Assembly: GCA_035548375.1 (NCBI GenBank)
Contig: DASZTG010000044.1
Coordinates: 62,001 to 126,000 of the forward strand
DNA: 64,000 nt
DNA from: JACQAP01 sp035548375
GTDB lineage: Bacteria > Pseudomonadota > Gammaproteobacteria > Burkholderiales > JACQAP01
Direction of reading: 5' to 3'
The stretch's first letter is position 1, and the number at the start of each line of letters is the position of its first letter. Position numbers and translations under genes: made by a program. Shown in pieces: positions 1-10,097 of this stretch. The notes under the pieces were generated by a model. It was not told the origin of the DNA and searched no databases. It saw only the letters and a program-made list of their open reading frames with translations.

Positions 1-428
1 CCCGTGCGGATCTTAAGCGTTACCGGAACATCGACAGCGGCAACGACCGCGTCGAGGATGCGGCCGACGAGCGGCTCGTCGCGCAGCAAAGCCGAGCCGG
101 CCGCGACGTTGCAAACTTTTTTTGCCGGGCAGCCCATGTTGATGTCGATGATCTGTGCGCCGCGATCCGCGTTGTAGCGGGCGGCGTGCGCCATTGCGGC
201 GGGATCGGCGCCGGCGATCTGCACCGAAATGGGATCGACTTCGCCTTCGTGATCCGCGCGCCGCCTCGATTTCTTCGTGTTCCAGAGCTGCGCGTTCGAC
301 GTGAGCATTTCCGATACCGCCATGCCGGCGCCCATCGCCTTGCACAACTGGCGAAATGGCCGATCCGTCACCCCGGCCATGGGCGCGACGATCAGATTGT
401 TCCTGAGGACATGCGGACCGATCTGCAT
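1..428 (-). CDS. dusB: tRNA-dihydrouridine synthase DusB, N-terminal part, cut by window edge
   Basis: The frame reads open from an ATG at 428 to the window edge, giving about 142 residues. The start MQIGPHVLRNNLIVAPMAG, then VTDRPFRQL, VSEMLT, QIAGADP and the signature INMGCPAKKV identify the FMN-binding TIM barrel of a DusB-type enzyme. This family reduces uridines in the tRNA D-loop using FMN and NADPH. The catalytic Cys is the one in NMGCP (about residue 99). The C-terminal barrel half and helical domain lie outside the window. The gene ends a minus-strand run after ubiH and pepP, with a 73-base gap to ubiH. Confidence 0.93.
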   Translation of the reverse strand, partial: MQIGPHVLRNNLIVAPMAGVTDRPFRQLCKAMGAGMAVSEMLTSNAQLWNTKKSRRRADHEGEVDPISVQIAGADPAAMAHAARYNADRGAQIIDINMGCPAKKVCNVAAGSALLRDEPLVGRILDAVVAAVDVPVTLKIRT

Positions 429-501
429 CTTGGCGCCGGGCGAAAAAAACGGACCGCCATTCTAGCGCAAAGGCCGTGCGATGGAGAACGCGAAAAACCG
501 C

Positions 502-1671
502 TTATCGACGCGACACGCCGAAGATCATGCGCTGCGTGAACGCGCGTCGCATGGGCGGCAGCAGGTCGAGCAGCGCCAGCGCGGCGCCGCGCGCCGCCCG
601 CAGCGGCCCGAAGTCGTTGGAGAAAATCTTGACTAGCGAATGGGTTAGCGCGATGCCGCGGACTCGGTCGGGCCTGCGCATGCTGCGGTAGCGCGAAAGC
701 GCCCGCACCCCGCCGGGATCTTCGCCCGCATGCCGGACCAGGATCTCGCCCAACTCCCACGCATCGCGCAATCCCAGGTTGAAGCCTTGTCCCGCGATCG
801 GATGCAGCGCCTGTGCCGCGTTGCCCAGCATGACAATGCGATTCATGACGGGATCCTCGGCATAGCGCAGCGTCAAGGGAAAGCGTGCGCGCGATTCGAT
901 GGATGTGAAGCGTCCGGCACGATCGCCGAAATCGTGCTGCAGGTCGCGCAAGAATTCATCCGGCGCGATGGCCATCAGTCGATCCGCGGCAGCAGGTTTG
1001 GCAGTCCATACCAGCGCGTAGCGATCTTCGAAAGGCAGCAAGGCCATCGGGCCGTTGGGCGTGAACCGCTCATAGGCGCGCTGCGCATGGAATCGGGACG
1101 TGGATACCAGGCCCACCACCGCATGCTGGCCATAGTCGCTTACCTTGATTCCAGCTCCCGCGCGCTCCGCCGCGGCGCCACCCCCGTCCGCAATGACCAG
1201 CAGCCTGGCGCAGAGGCGTTGCGAAGATTCATGCTGCCGGAATTCAATCGCAACACGCTCCGGCGACGGATTCATGTCCGTCATTTCCGCGCCTGCAATC
1301 AAGTCCACGTTTTCGCGGATCAGCGTGTCCACGATAGCTCGCTGCAAATCCGCATAGCGCACGACGTAACCAAGCGCCGGCAGTTGCGCGTCGGGCGCGT
1401 CCAGCATGGTGCGGCCGAAGCCGCCTCGCTGCGAGACATGGATGGATGTGATCGGCGTCGCGGAAGCAATGCGATCCCAGACCCGGAGCCGTTCCAGCAG
1501 CAGGCGGCTGCCGTAGGACATTGCCAGCGTTCGCGCATCGTTGCCGCCGCCGGCATCAGCGCGCGCTTCGAGCACGGTCACGCAGAGGCCGCTGCCCGTC
1601 AGGGCCAAGGCGAGCGCCGCGCCGATCGGGCCGCCGCCGACGATGGCGACATCGCAGAGGCGTTCGCTCAT
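502..1671 (-). CDS. ubiH: UbiH/Coq6-family FAD-dependent monooxygenase (ubiquinone biosynthesis)
   Basis: 389 residues, a normal length for the family. The dinucleotide-binding motif GGGPIG is at residues 12-17 and the second FAD motif, GNAAQALHPIAGQGFNLG, lies near residues 280-297 and is very close to the UbiH form. The enzyme would hydroxylate the ubiquinone ring with FAD and oxygen. The ring position is inferred, because family members can be broad in regiospecificity. The ATG at 1671 is preceded by GGGAG four bases upstream and lies 6 bases after the pepP stop, so the two are probably co-transcribed. Confidence 0.85.
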   Translation of the reverse strand: MSERLCDVAIVGGGPIGAALALALTGSGLCVTVLEARADAGGGNDARTLAMSYGSRLLLERLRVWDRIASATPITSIHVSQRGGFGRTMLDAPDAQLPALGYVVRYADLQRAIVDTLIRENVDLIAGAEMTDMNPSPERVAIEFRQHESSQRLCARLLVIADGGGAAAERAGAGIKVSDYGQHAVVGLVSTSRFHAQRAYERFTPNGPMALLPFEDRYALVWTAKPAAADRLMAIAPDEFLRDLQHDFGDRAGRFTSIESRARFPLTLRYAEDPVMNRIVMLGNAAQALHPIAGQGFNLGLRDAWELGEILVRHAGEDPGGVRALSRYRSMRRPDRVRGIALTHSLVKIFSNDFGPLRAARGAALALLDLLPPMRRAFTQRMIFGVSRR

Positions 1672-1677
1672 GGCTCC

Positions 1678-2979
<1,302 letters not shown>

Positions 2980-3045
2980 GGCGCGGGATTCCGGGTTGCA
3001 GTGCCGCGATTATACGGCGGCAACGGCACACGGCCGTCCGCGCGA

Positions 3046-3726
3046 TCAGCGACCGGCGCTCTTGCGCAATCGCGCTTCGAGATCCGCCAGCCTTTGCGGC
3101 GTGCCGACGTCGTCCCATTCGCCGTGGAAATGCTCGCCCAGAACCCTGCCGGGCGCCATCTGCTCGCGCAACAGCGGCGCCAGCGGATGCTTGCTGCCGG
3201 GCGCAACGCCATCGAATAGCGATGAGCGATAGACGCCGATGCCGCTGAATGTCAGGCGTGCGTCGCCTCCCTCGCCGACCCGATCGCCCGCCAGTGAAAA
3301 GTCGCCGCGGGGATGTTGCGGCGGATTGTCGACGAGCACCAGATGCGCGAGCGCCGCGGTCTTCAAGCCGCGCACCGTCCGGAACAGGTTTGCGTAGTCG
3401 TAGTCGCTGTAGACGTCCGCGTTGATGACGGCGAATACCGGGCTCGCCAGAAGGGGAAGCGCGTTGCGTATGCCGCCGGCCGTTTCCAGCGCTTCCTTCT
3501 CCGGCGAGTAGCTCACCGCCAGGTTCCAGTCGCGCCCGTCGCCAACGGCCGCCTCGATCTGCTGGCCGAGATGGGCGTGATTGATGACGACCGAGCGGAA
3601 TCCCGCCGCAGCGAGCTTCTCGAGATGGCGGTGGATGAGCGGCTTGCCGCCGACCTGCAGCAGCGACTTGGGCGTGTGGTCGGTCAGCGGGCGCATGCGT
3701 TCGCCGCGTCCGGCGGCGAGGATCAT
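3046..3726 (-). CDS. murU: N-acetylmuramate-1-phosphate uridylyltransferase MurU
   Basis: 226 residues from the ATG at 3726; the P. putida enzyme is of similar size. The N-terminus MILAAGRGERMRPLT is the sugar-nucleotidyltransferase signature, followed by PKSLLQVGGKPLI and a VINADVYSD metal-binding segment; GEWDDVGTP lies near the end. The enzyme makes UDP-MurNAc from MurNAc-1-P in the peptidoglycan-recycling bypass of de novo synthesis. A GTG at 3753, five bases after the amgK stop, is an alternative start; the ATG matches the usual N-terminus better. The adjacent amgK supports MurU over other NTP transferases. Confidence 0.86.
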   Translation of the reverse strand: MILAAGRGERMRPLTDHTPKSLLQVGGKPLIHRHLEKLAAAGFRSVVINHAHLGQQIEAAVGDGRDWNLAVSYSPEKEALETAGGIRNALPLLASPVFAVINADVYSDYDYANLFRTVRGLKTAALAHLVLVDNPPQHPRGDFSLAGDRVGEGGDARLTFSGIGVYRSSLFDGVAPGSKHPLAPLLREQMAPGRVLGEHFHGEWDDVGTPQRLADLEARLRKSAGR

Positions 3727-3758
3727 TGCCGCAGGCCCGGGCGACGTTCCCACCGGAG

Positions 3759-4751
3759 TCAATCGGCCTGCGCCGCCGCCGGCTCGCGATCCGCGAGCTG
3801 GTCGAGCAGGTGCAGCAGCGGCGACAGGGTCGCATAGCGCCCGGCCACCGCGCGGACGTAGCGCAGGAAGCGCGGCGTGTCCCTGACATACGCCGGCTTG
3901 CCGTCGCGGTGGCAGATCCGCGCGAATATGCCGAGCACCTTGAGGTGGCGCTGCAGGCCCATCCATTCGAAGTCGCGATAGAACTCGCCGAAGTCGCCAT
4001 CGACCGGCAGGCCGGCCTTGCGGGCGCGCTCCCAGTAGCGCACGGTCCAGTCGAGCACGCGCTCTTCTTCCCAGCTGATGAAAGCATCCTTGAAAAGCGA
4101 GGCCACGTCATAGGTAATCGGCCCGTACACCGCGTCCTGGAAATCCAGCACGCCCGGATTCGGATCCGACAGCATCAGGTTGCGCGGCATGTAGTCGCGA
4201 TGCACGTAGGTCCTGGGTTGCGCCAGGTTGCTGGCGATGAGCGGACCGACGACCGACTCGAACGACTGTCGCTGTCCCGCGTCGAGCTCGACGCCGAGGT
4301 GACGCTTCACGTACCAATCCGGGAACAAGTCGATTTCCCGGCGCAGCAAGGCTTCGTCATACGGGGGCAGCACGCCTTCGCGGCTTGCCGTTTGCCAGCG
4401 GATCAGCGCGTCGATGGCATCCAGGAACAAGCGGTCGGCGTTTTTTTCATCGAGCACGTCGAGATATGTCTTCGACCCGAGGTCGGACAAGAGCAGGAAA
4501 CCGCGCGGCAGGTCCTGGGCGAGGATGGCGGGAACGTGCAGCCCGGCATCCGCCATGAGTCTTGCGATTCGCACGAAGGGACCGCAATCCTCGCGCTCGG
4601 GTGGCGCATCCATGACGATGAGCGTTTCATCGGGAAGCTTCACGCGGAAATAGCGCCGGAAGCTGGCATCGGCCGATGCCGGGGCGAGGGTGAAAGTCCG
4701 GCCGGGAAGCTGGTGGATCAGCCAATCGTGAACGAGCGCGTAGCGATCCAA
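3759..4751 (-). CDS. amgK: N-acetylmuramate/N-acetylglucosamine kinase AmgK
   Basis: 330 residues of the aminoglycoside-phosphotransferase fold. The Brenner-type catalytic motif HRDYMPRN and the metal-binding LDFQD are both present, and SFRRYFRV in the N-lobe is typical of AmgK. It phosphorylates the anomeric carbon of recovered MurNAc and GlcNAc, feeding MurU 32 bases downstream. The gene is divergent from lptD across a 65-base intergenic region, the same neighbourhood in which the pair was characterised in Pseudomonas. Known AmgK/MurU pathways give intrinsic fosfomycin tolerance; that phenotype is inferred here. Confidence 0.87.
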   Translation of the reverse strand: MDRYALVHDWLIHQLPGRTFTLAPASADASFRRYFRVKLPDETLIVMDAPPEREDCGPFVRIARLMADAGLHVPAILAQDLPRGFLLLSDLGSKTYLDVLDEKNADRLFLDAIDALIRWQTASREGVLPPYDEALLRREIDLFPDWYVKRHLGVELDAGQRQSFESVVGPLIASNLAQPRTYVHRDYMPRNLMLSDPNPGVLDFQDAVYGPITYDVASLFKDAFISWEEERVLDWTVRYWERARKAGLPVDGDFGEFYRDFEWMGLQRHLKVLGIFARICHRDGKPAYVRDTPRFLRYVRAVAGRYATLSPLLHLLDQLADREPAAAQAD

Positions 4752-4816
4752 TCTGCTTCGTTGCCTTGATGAATGATTTATGAGATTTTAGCACCTCGCC
4801 TCGACCGACAAACCGC

Positions 4817-7033
4817 ATGCATCGTCTTCGCGCTTCCCTAGCCGTCCTGGCGTTGATCTTGTATGTGTACCGCGATGCTCACGCGGAAGAACCCGGCCTG
4901 AAGCTGCGCATGCAGCCCGAGCTGATTCCCTATGCGCTCGGCCACGATGACCAGACCGACATGTTCCTGGATGCCGACAGCCTCGAAGGCCACCAGGACC
5001 AGGAACTCGACGCAACCGGCAGCGTGCGCCTGCGCAAGCGCGGCTCGGCCATGTTCGCCGATCACCTGCATCTCTCGTTTCCCGAGCAGCAGGTCACGGC
5101 CACCGGCAACGTGCGCCTGGAAAGGGAAGGCGACGTCATCACCGGCGAGCAGATTTTCTACGACCTCACCAACGACAGCGGCTTCCTGGAAGATGCCGAA
5201 TACCGCATCGCGCGCGTGGGTGTGCGCGGCACCGCGGAGAAGGTGGTGGCCGAGAGCCGGGACCGTTACACGATAGACAAGACGACGTTCACGAATTGCG
5301 AGGTCGGCAACGACGACTGGTTCATGCGCATCGATCGACTCGACCTGGACCGCATCCGCGACGTCGGCGTGGCGCACGATGCGACGGTGGTATTCAAGGG
5401 CGTGCCCTTCCTGTACTCGCCCTACCTGGATTTCTCCTTGAGCGGGCGCCGCAAGACGGGCCTGCTGCCGCCGACCATCGGCAGCACCGGCCAGAGCGGC
5501 TTCGAGTTCACGCAGCCGTTCTACTGGAACATCGCGCCGAACTACGACGCGACGATTTCACCGCGCATCCTGTCCAAGCGCGGCGTGCTGATGAACACCG
5601 ATTTCCGCTACCTGGAGTCCGACCTCAAGGGCGAGATGCGCGGCGAATACCTGCCCGACGACCGTCAGAAAGACCAGACCCGATACGGCTATTTCTGGCA
5701 GCACCAGCAGAATTTCGGCAATGGCTTCTCCGGCTCGCTGGACGTGCAGGGCGTGTCCGACGACACCTATTTCACGGACCTGAGCGACAAGATCGCGGCG
5801 ACGTCGCAGACCAACCTGAACCGGGAAGCGGACCTGTTCTATGACGGCGGCTGGTGGTCGGTGAACACGCGCGTGCAGCGTTACCAGACCTTGCAGGATC
5901 CGCTGGCGCCCGTCGTGCCGCCCTATGCGCGGCTCCCGCAGATCACGCTGAACGTGAACAAGCAGACCGATGCGCACCTGGATTTCGGGTTGCAGGGAGA
6001 ATATGTCGAGTTCGCGCATCCGACCCTGATCAACGGCAGGCGCGAGATCCTGTACCCCTCGGTGAGCGCGCCGTTCCAGACTTCCTATTTCTACATCACG
6101 CCGAAGGTCGGCTATCACACCACGAACTACACCTTCGAGGACCAGACGCTTCCCGACCAGTCCAGGAACCTGCCGATCTACAGCCTCGATTCGGCCCTGA
6201 CCTTCGAGAGGGACACGAATATCTTCGGCAGGGCCTATCTGCAAACGCTGGAGCCCCGCCTGTATTACGTCTACATTCCGTTCCGGCCGCAAAACCAGCT
6301 GCCGAATTTCGACACGGCGCTGGCGGATTTCAACCTTGCGCAGATATTCACCGAGAACCAGTTCACGGGCGGCGACCGCATCAACGACGCGAACCAGCTT
6401 ACTGCCGCCGTCTCCACGCGGCTCATCGATCCGAAAACCGGCGACGAGCAGCTGCGGCTCACGCTGGGACAGAGATATTACTTCAAGGAGCAGGAAGTCT
6501 CGCTGACGTCCGATGTCCGGCAGTCGTCGCGATCAGACGTGCTTGCCGCCGTCACCGGGCAGATCAGCAAGCACTGGTTCACGGACCTCGGCATGCAATA
6601 CAGCACGGACGAGAACCAGGTCGTGCGCAGCAACACCTTGCTTCGCTACCAGCCGGAGCCGGGCAAAGTCGTCAATTTCGGTTACCGCTTCACGCGCGAT
6701 TCGCTCGAACAGCTCGACCTGTCGACGGAATGGCCGATCGGCGGGCGCTGGACGGGACTCGCGCGCTACAACTATTCGCTGCAGGACAGCCACCTTCTGG
6801 AAGGGCTGCTGGGCGTCGAGTACAATGCCGGCTGCTGGGCAGCGCGATTCGTCATGCATCGTTTCGTCAGCGGAACGGCGGAATACGTGAACGCCATGTT
6901 CTTCCAGCTCGAATTCACCGGGGTTTCGAGAATCGGTTCGAGCCCGCTGGAATTGCTGCGCCAGAGCATTGGCGGCTACGAGAAGTCCAATCCCGCCAGG
7001 GTGCCGGACTACAACCCCTTCCCCTCGTTTTGA
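4817..7033 (+). CDS. lptD: LPS-assembly protein LptD
   Basis: 738 residues. An N-terminal signal segment ends near DAHA (about residue 23), followed by an OstA/LptA-like beta-jellyroll (about 45-150, with repeated TGxVRLxRxGD motifs) and the large beta-barrel domain to the C-terminus. The protein inserts lipopolysaccharide into the outer leaflet of the outer membrane together with LptE. I see only two cysteines, C161 (TNCEVGN) and C673 (NAGCWAARF). E. coli LptD uses four in two disulfides, so at most one can form here. The gene is followed by surA, its periplasmic chaperone. Confidence 0.95.
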   Translation: MHRLRASLAVLALILYVYRDAHAEEPGLKLRMQPELIPYALGHDDQTDMFLDADSLEGHQDQELDATGSVRLRKRGSAMFADHLHLSFPEQQVTATGNVRLEREGDVITGEQIFYDLTNDSGFLEDAEYRIARVGVRGTAEKVVAESRDRYTIDKTTFTNCEVGNDDWFMRIDRLDLDRIRDVGVAHDATVVFKGVPFLYSPYLDFSLSGRRKTGLLPPTIGSTGQSGFEFTQPFYWNIAPNYDATISPRILSKRGVLMNTDFRYLESDLKGEMRGEYLPDDRQKDQTRYGYFWQHQQNFGNGFSGSLDVQGVSDDTYFTDLSDKIAATSQTNLNREADLFYDGGWWSVNTRVQRYQTLQDPLAPVVPPYARLPQITLNVNKQTDAHLDFGLQGEYVEFAHPTLINGRREILYPSVSAPFQTSYFYITPKVGYHTTNYTFEDQTLPDQSRNLPIYSLDSALTFERDTNIFGRAYLQTLEPRLYYVYIPFRPQNQLPNFDTALADFNLAQIFTENQFTGGDRINDANQLTAAVSTRLIDPKTGDEQLRLTLGQRYYFKEQEVSLTSDVRQSSRSDVLAAVTGQISKHWFTDLGMQYSTDENQVVRSNTLLRYQPEPGKVVNFGYRFTRDSLEQLDLSTEWPIGGRWTGLARYNYSLQDSHLLEGLLGVEYNAGCWAARFVMHRFVSGTAEYVNAMFFQLEFTGVSRIGSSPLELLRQSIGGYEKSNPARVPDYNPFPSF

Positions 7034-7091
7034 CGCGGGACGGTGACGGGTGGCGCTCATCGCCTTGGATCACGCGAAACGACTTACGGAC

Positions 7092-8408
7092 ATGAAACCG
7101 ACCTATCGAATTCTTTCTGCAATGCTCCTTGTGCTGGCGACGGCGCCATCGCCCGCCGCGCAGGGCGATCGAAAAAAAGAAGAAAACCAGCCGCTCGACC
7201 GCATCGTCGCGGTCGTCAACAGCGATGTCGTTACGCGGCTGGACCTCGACGAGCAGATCAAGGTTGCAACCCAGCAACTCAAGCGCCAGGGCACGCCGTT
7301 GCCGGCGCCCGACGTACTCGAGCGCCAATTGCTCGAGCGCCTGGTTACCGCAAAAGTGCTGGGACAAAACGCCAAGGACACGGGGCTGCGCGTCGACGAT
7401 ACGCAATTGCAGCGATCGATCGATCGCATCGCGCAGGAAAACAAGACGACGCCCGAGAACTTCAGGAAGATGCTTGAGTCCGACGGCATCGATTTCAACC
7501 GGTTCCGCGAAGAGCTGCGCAATGAAATCCTGATCGCGCGCCTGAAGGAACGCGAAGTCGACAGCAAGATCCTGATCACCGACGCGGAGATCGACAATTA
7601 CCTGAAGAACCAGGTTTCGCAAACCGGTAAGGACGAGGAATACAACCTGTCGCACATCCTGGTGCTGGTTCCGGAGCAGGCCAGCCCCGAGCAGATCCAG
7701 GGAAAGCGATCGATCGCCGAGAAAGCCCTGGCCCAGATCAAGGGCGGCGCGGATTTCCGGCAGGTCTCCGCAGGTGTCTCGGATGCGCAGAATGCCCTCG
7801 ACGGCGGAGCGCTCGGCTGGCGCCCGGCGGCGAAGTTGCCGCAAATATTCGTCGATTCCGTCAAGGGCATGAAAGTGGGCGACGTGAGCCCGGTGCTACG
7901 CAGCGCGAACGGGTTCCATATCATCAAGCTCACGGACAAGCGCGGCAACGAATCGCCGGTGATCATCCAGCAGACGCATGCGCGGCACATCCTGATTCGC
8001 ACCAACGAAGTGGTGTCGGAAGCGGAAGCGAAGCAAAGGCTGACCAATCTGAAGGAGCGCATCGAGAACGGTACCAGCTTCGCGGAGCTGGCGAGACTGC
8101 AATCCGAGGATGCCAGCGCGTCCAAGGGTGGGGATCTCGGCTGGCTGTCCCCGGGTGACACCGTGCCGGAGTTCGAACGTGCAATGAACGCCCTTGAACC
8201 CAACCAGGTCAGCGATCCGGTGCAATCGCCGTTTGGCTGGCACCTGATCCAGGTTACCGAACGGCGCAGCGAAGACATGTCGAAGGAGAGGCAGCGGGTC
8301 CTCGCCAGGCAATCCATTCGTACGCGCAAGGCGGACGAGGCCTATCAGGAATGGGTGCGCCAGCAGCGTGACCGCGCCTACGTCGAAATGAGGCTGGATA
8401 CCCACTGA
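7092..8408 (+). CDS. surA: periplasmic chaperone and peptidyl-prolyl isomerase SurA
   Basis: 438 residues from the ATG at 7092, chosen because it starts a clear signal peptide (MKPTYRILSAMLLVLATAPSPAAQ); an in-frame ATG at 7050 would spoil it. After the N-terminal chaperone region (LDRIVAVVNSDVVT) come two parvulin domains, beginning near YNLSHILVLVP and THARHILIRTNE, each with the usual GGDLGW or GGALGW loop. SurA escorts outer-membrane proteins, including LptD, through the periplasm. It begins 58 bases after lptD, probably in the same operon. Confidence 0.95.
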   Translation: MKPTYRILSAMLLVLATAPSPAAQGDRKKEENQPLDRIVAVVNSDVVTRLDLDEQIKVATQQLKRQGTPLPAPDVLERQLLERLVTAKVLGQNAKDTGLRVDDTQLQRSIDRIAQENKTTPENFRKMLESDGIDFNRFREELRNEILIARLKEREVDSKILITDAEIDNYLKNQVSQTGKDEEYNLSHILVLVPEQASPEQIQGKRSIAEKALAQIKGGADFRQVSAGVSDAQNALDGGALGWRPAAKLPQIFVDSVKGMKVGDVSPVLRSANGFHIIKLTDKRGNESPVIIQQTHARHILIRTNEVVSEAEAKQRLTNLKERIENGTSFAELARLQSEDASASKGGDLGWLSPGDTVPEFERAMNALEPNQVSDPVQSPFGWHLIQVTERRSEDMSKERQRVLARQSIRTRKADEAYQEWVRQQRDRAYVEMRLDTH

Positions 8409-8579
8409 CGGACGTTGCATGACGCCGATGCCGGGTTCAGGCAGTCATTGTGGATCTCGCCTGATGTCTGCCAAAGCCCGGCATTCATCGAAACGCGTGC
8501 AGATTGGCCGGCACGCGATCTTCTCGCCAGCGTCCTGTGACCGGTTCATCCGCGCAGGGTGGTCGTCGGGATGACGGCG

Positions 8580-8615
8580 ATGCATGTGCCACGCAAACGT
8601 TTGGCTCCGACATAA
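8580..8615 (+). pseudogene. decayed duplicate of the rsmA start
   Basis: An ATG at 8580 opens the peptide MHVPRKRLAPT and stops at TAA. The genuine rsmA start at 8665 encodes MHVPRKRFGQ. The seven shared residues are encoded with four synonymous differences, and removing one T from the TTT after CGC reproduces the divergence (CGTTTGGC against CGCTTTGGC). This looks like the front end of a second, diverged rsmA copy that lost its reading frame. It lies in the 256-base surA-rsmA gap where pdxA often sits; I see no pdxA remnant in that gap. Confidence 0.5.
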
Positions 8616-8664
8616 CCTGCCATGCCGGGTTAGTCTTCGCCGAATCGTCCCCGAATTGATCGAG

Positions 8665-9450
8665 ATGCACGTTCCTCGCAAACGCTTTGGCCAGAATTTT
8701 CTGGAGGACCGGTCGGTCATCGACAGGATGATCGCCGCGATTCATCCGCGGCGCGGGGAACGCTTCGTGGAAATCGGGCCGGGTCTTGCCGCCCTGACCG
8801 GCCCCCTGCTGCAGCACCTGGATTGCCTGGACGCGATCGAAATCGATCGCGACATCGTCGCGCGCCTGCGGCAAACCTTTGCGGAGGACCGGGTGATCGT
8901 CCACGAAGGCGACGCCCTCCGGTTCGAATTTCCTTCCCTCGGGAATAACCTGCGCGTCGTCGGTAACCTGCCTTACAACATTTCGACGCCCCTGCTGTTT
9001 CACCTCACCGAATATGCGGCCTGCGTGAGGGATGCGCATTTCATGCTCCAGCGCGAAGTCGTCCAGCGCATGAGCGCGCAAGCAGGTACGCCCGACTACG
9101 GCCGCTTGTCCGTCATGCTGCAGTATCGCTGGTCGGTGGAATCGCTGTTCGACGTCGAACCGGGCGCATTCCGGCCGGCGCCGAAAGTTTGGTCGTCGGT
9201 GGTTCGTCTGACGCCGCACGCCTCGCTTCCCTGGCGAGCCGACGACGAAGCTGTCCTTTCCGACGTGGTGATGCGGGCGTTCGGCCAGCGCCGCAAGACC
9301 ATGCGCAATGCGTTGCGGGAAAAAATTTCAGCGCAGGAATTCGAGGGCCTTGGCATCGATTCGTCGGCACGGGGCGAAACGCTCGGTGTAGCGGACTTCG
9401 TGAGGATCGCGAACCATATCGCTGCACGCGGAAATTCCGCGCACGGCTAG
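8665..9450 (+). CDS. rsmA: 16S rRNA (adenine1518/1519-N6)-dimethyltransferase
   Basis: 261 residues from the ATG at 8665 (MHVPRKRFGQNFLED, the canonical N-terminus); the frame is open further upstream but without family similarity. SAM-binding FVEIGPGLAALT is at about residues 33-44, and the catalytic NLPYNIS motif marks the KsgA/Dim1 family. The enzyme dimethylates two adenines in the 3' hairpin of 16S rRNA during small-subunit maturation. Its TAG stop overlaps the TAG of convergent gloA within one CTAG. Confidence 0.95.
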   Translation: MHVPRKRFGQNFLEDRSVIDRMIAAIHPRRGERFVEIGPGLAALTGPLLQHLDCLDAIEIDRDIVARLRQTFAEDRVIVHEGDALRFEFPSLGNNLRVVGNLPYNISTPLLFHLTEYAACVRDAHFMLQREVVQRMSAQAGTPDYGRLSVMLQYRWSVESLFDVEPGAFRPAPKVWSSVVRLTPHASLPWRADDEAVLSDVVMRAFGQRRKTMRNALREKISAQEFEGLGIDSSARGETLGVADFVRIANHIAARGNSAHG

Positions 9451-9833
9451 CGCTTGCGCTGGATGAATTCGATCTTGTAGCCGTCCGGGTCTTCGACGAA
9501 GGCAATCACTGTCGTTCCGTGCTTCATCGGACCGGCCTCGCGTGTCACCCTGCCGCCGCGCTTCTTGACCTCGTCACAGGCTTTGTAGGCGTCGTCGACT
9601 TCCAGGGCAACGTGTCCATACCCGGTGCCCAGCTCGTATTTCGAAGTGTCCCAGTTATGCGTGAGTTCCAGCACGGCCTGTTCCTCCTCGGCGCCGTAGC
9701 CGACGAAGGCCAGCGTGAAACGGCCGTCCGGATAGTCCTTCTGCCGCAGCACCTGCATGCCCAGCACATTCGTGTAGAAGTCGATCGAGCGCTTGAGATC
9801 GCCGACGCGCAGCATGGTGTGCAGTATTCGCAT
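9447..9833 (-). CDS. gloA: lactoylglutathione lyase (glyoxalase I)
   Basis: 128 residues from the ATG at 9833 (MRILHTMLRVGDL), the usual start and length. The four metal ligands of the Ni-type enzyme are visible: H5, the Glu in LELTHNW, the His in GYGHVALEV and the Glu in YKIEF. It converts the hemithioacetal of methylglyoxal and glutathione to S-lactoylglutathione. It is followed upstream on the same strand by rubredoxin and converges with rsmA. Confidence 0.95.
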   Translation of the reverse strand: MRILHTMLRVGDLKRSIDFYTNVLGMQVLRQKDYPDGRFTLAFVGYGAEEEQAVLELTHNWDTSKYELGTGYGHVALEVDDAYKACDEVKKRGGRVTREAGPMKHGTTVIAFVEDPDGYKIEFIQRKR

Positions 9834-9844
9834 CGCTGTTTTCC

Positions 9845-10033
9845 CTAGATTTCCACGAGTTCGAAGTCTTCCTTGCGCGCACCGCACTCCGGGCACACCC
9901 AGTTCACGGGGACGTCTTCCCACCGGGTGCCCGCCGGAATGCCTTCTTCGGGAAGGCCGGCTGCTTCGTCATAGATGAATCCGCAGATCAGGCACATCAG
10001 GGTTTTATAGGATTGGTCGTCGGTCGCGGCCAT
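9845..10033 (-). CDS. rubredoxin
   Basis: 62 residues with the two iron-binding knuckles CLICGFIYDE and CPECGARKEDF and the typical middle segment GIPAGTRWEDVP. It carries a single Fe(SCys)4 centre and acts as a small cytoplasmic electron carrier; the partner is unknown. It is divergent from thiD across 64 bases and ends 11 bases before the gloA start. A rubredoxin beside thiD/hemL is a recurrent betaproteobacterial arrangement. Confidence 0.95.
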   Translation of the reverse strand: MAATDDQSYKTLMCLICGFIYDEAAGLPEEGIPAGTRWEDVPVNWVCPECGARKEDFELVEI

Positions 10034-10097
10034 GGTGAAAGGGGCTTTCGGTTAAACTTCCATTTTAGTTCGAAACGCCGCCGCGACAACCATCGCC

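Noticed and set aside
10034..10097. TPP riboswitch before thiD
   Set aside because: The 64-base gap is too short and shows none of the conserved THI-box sequence.
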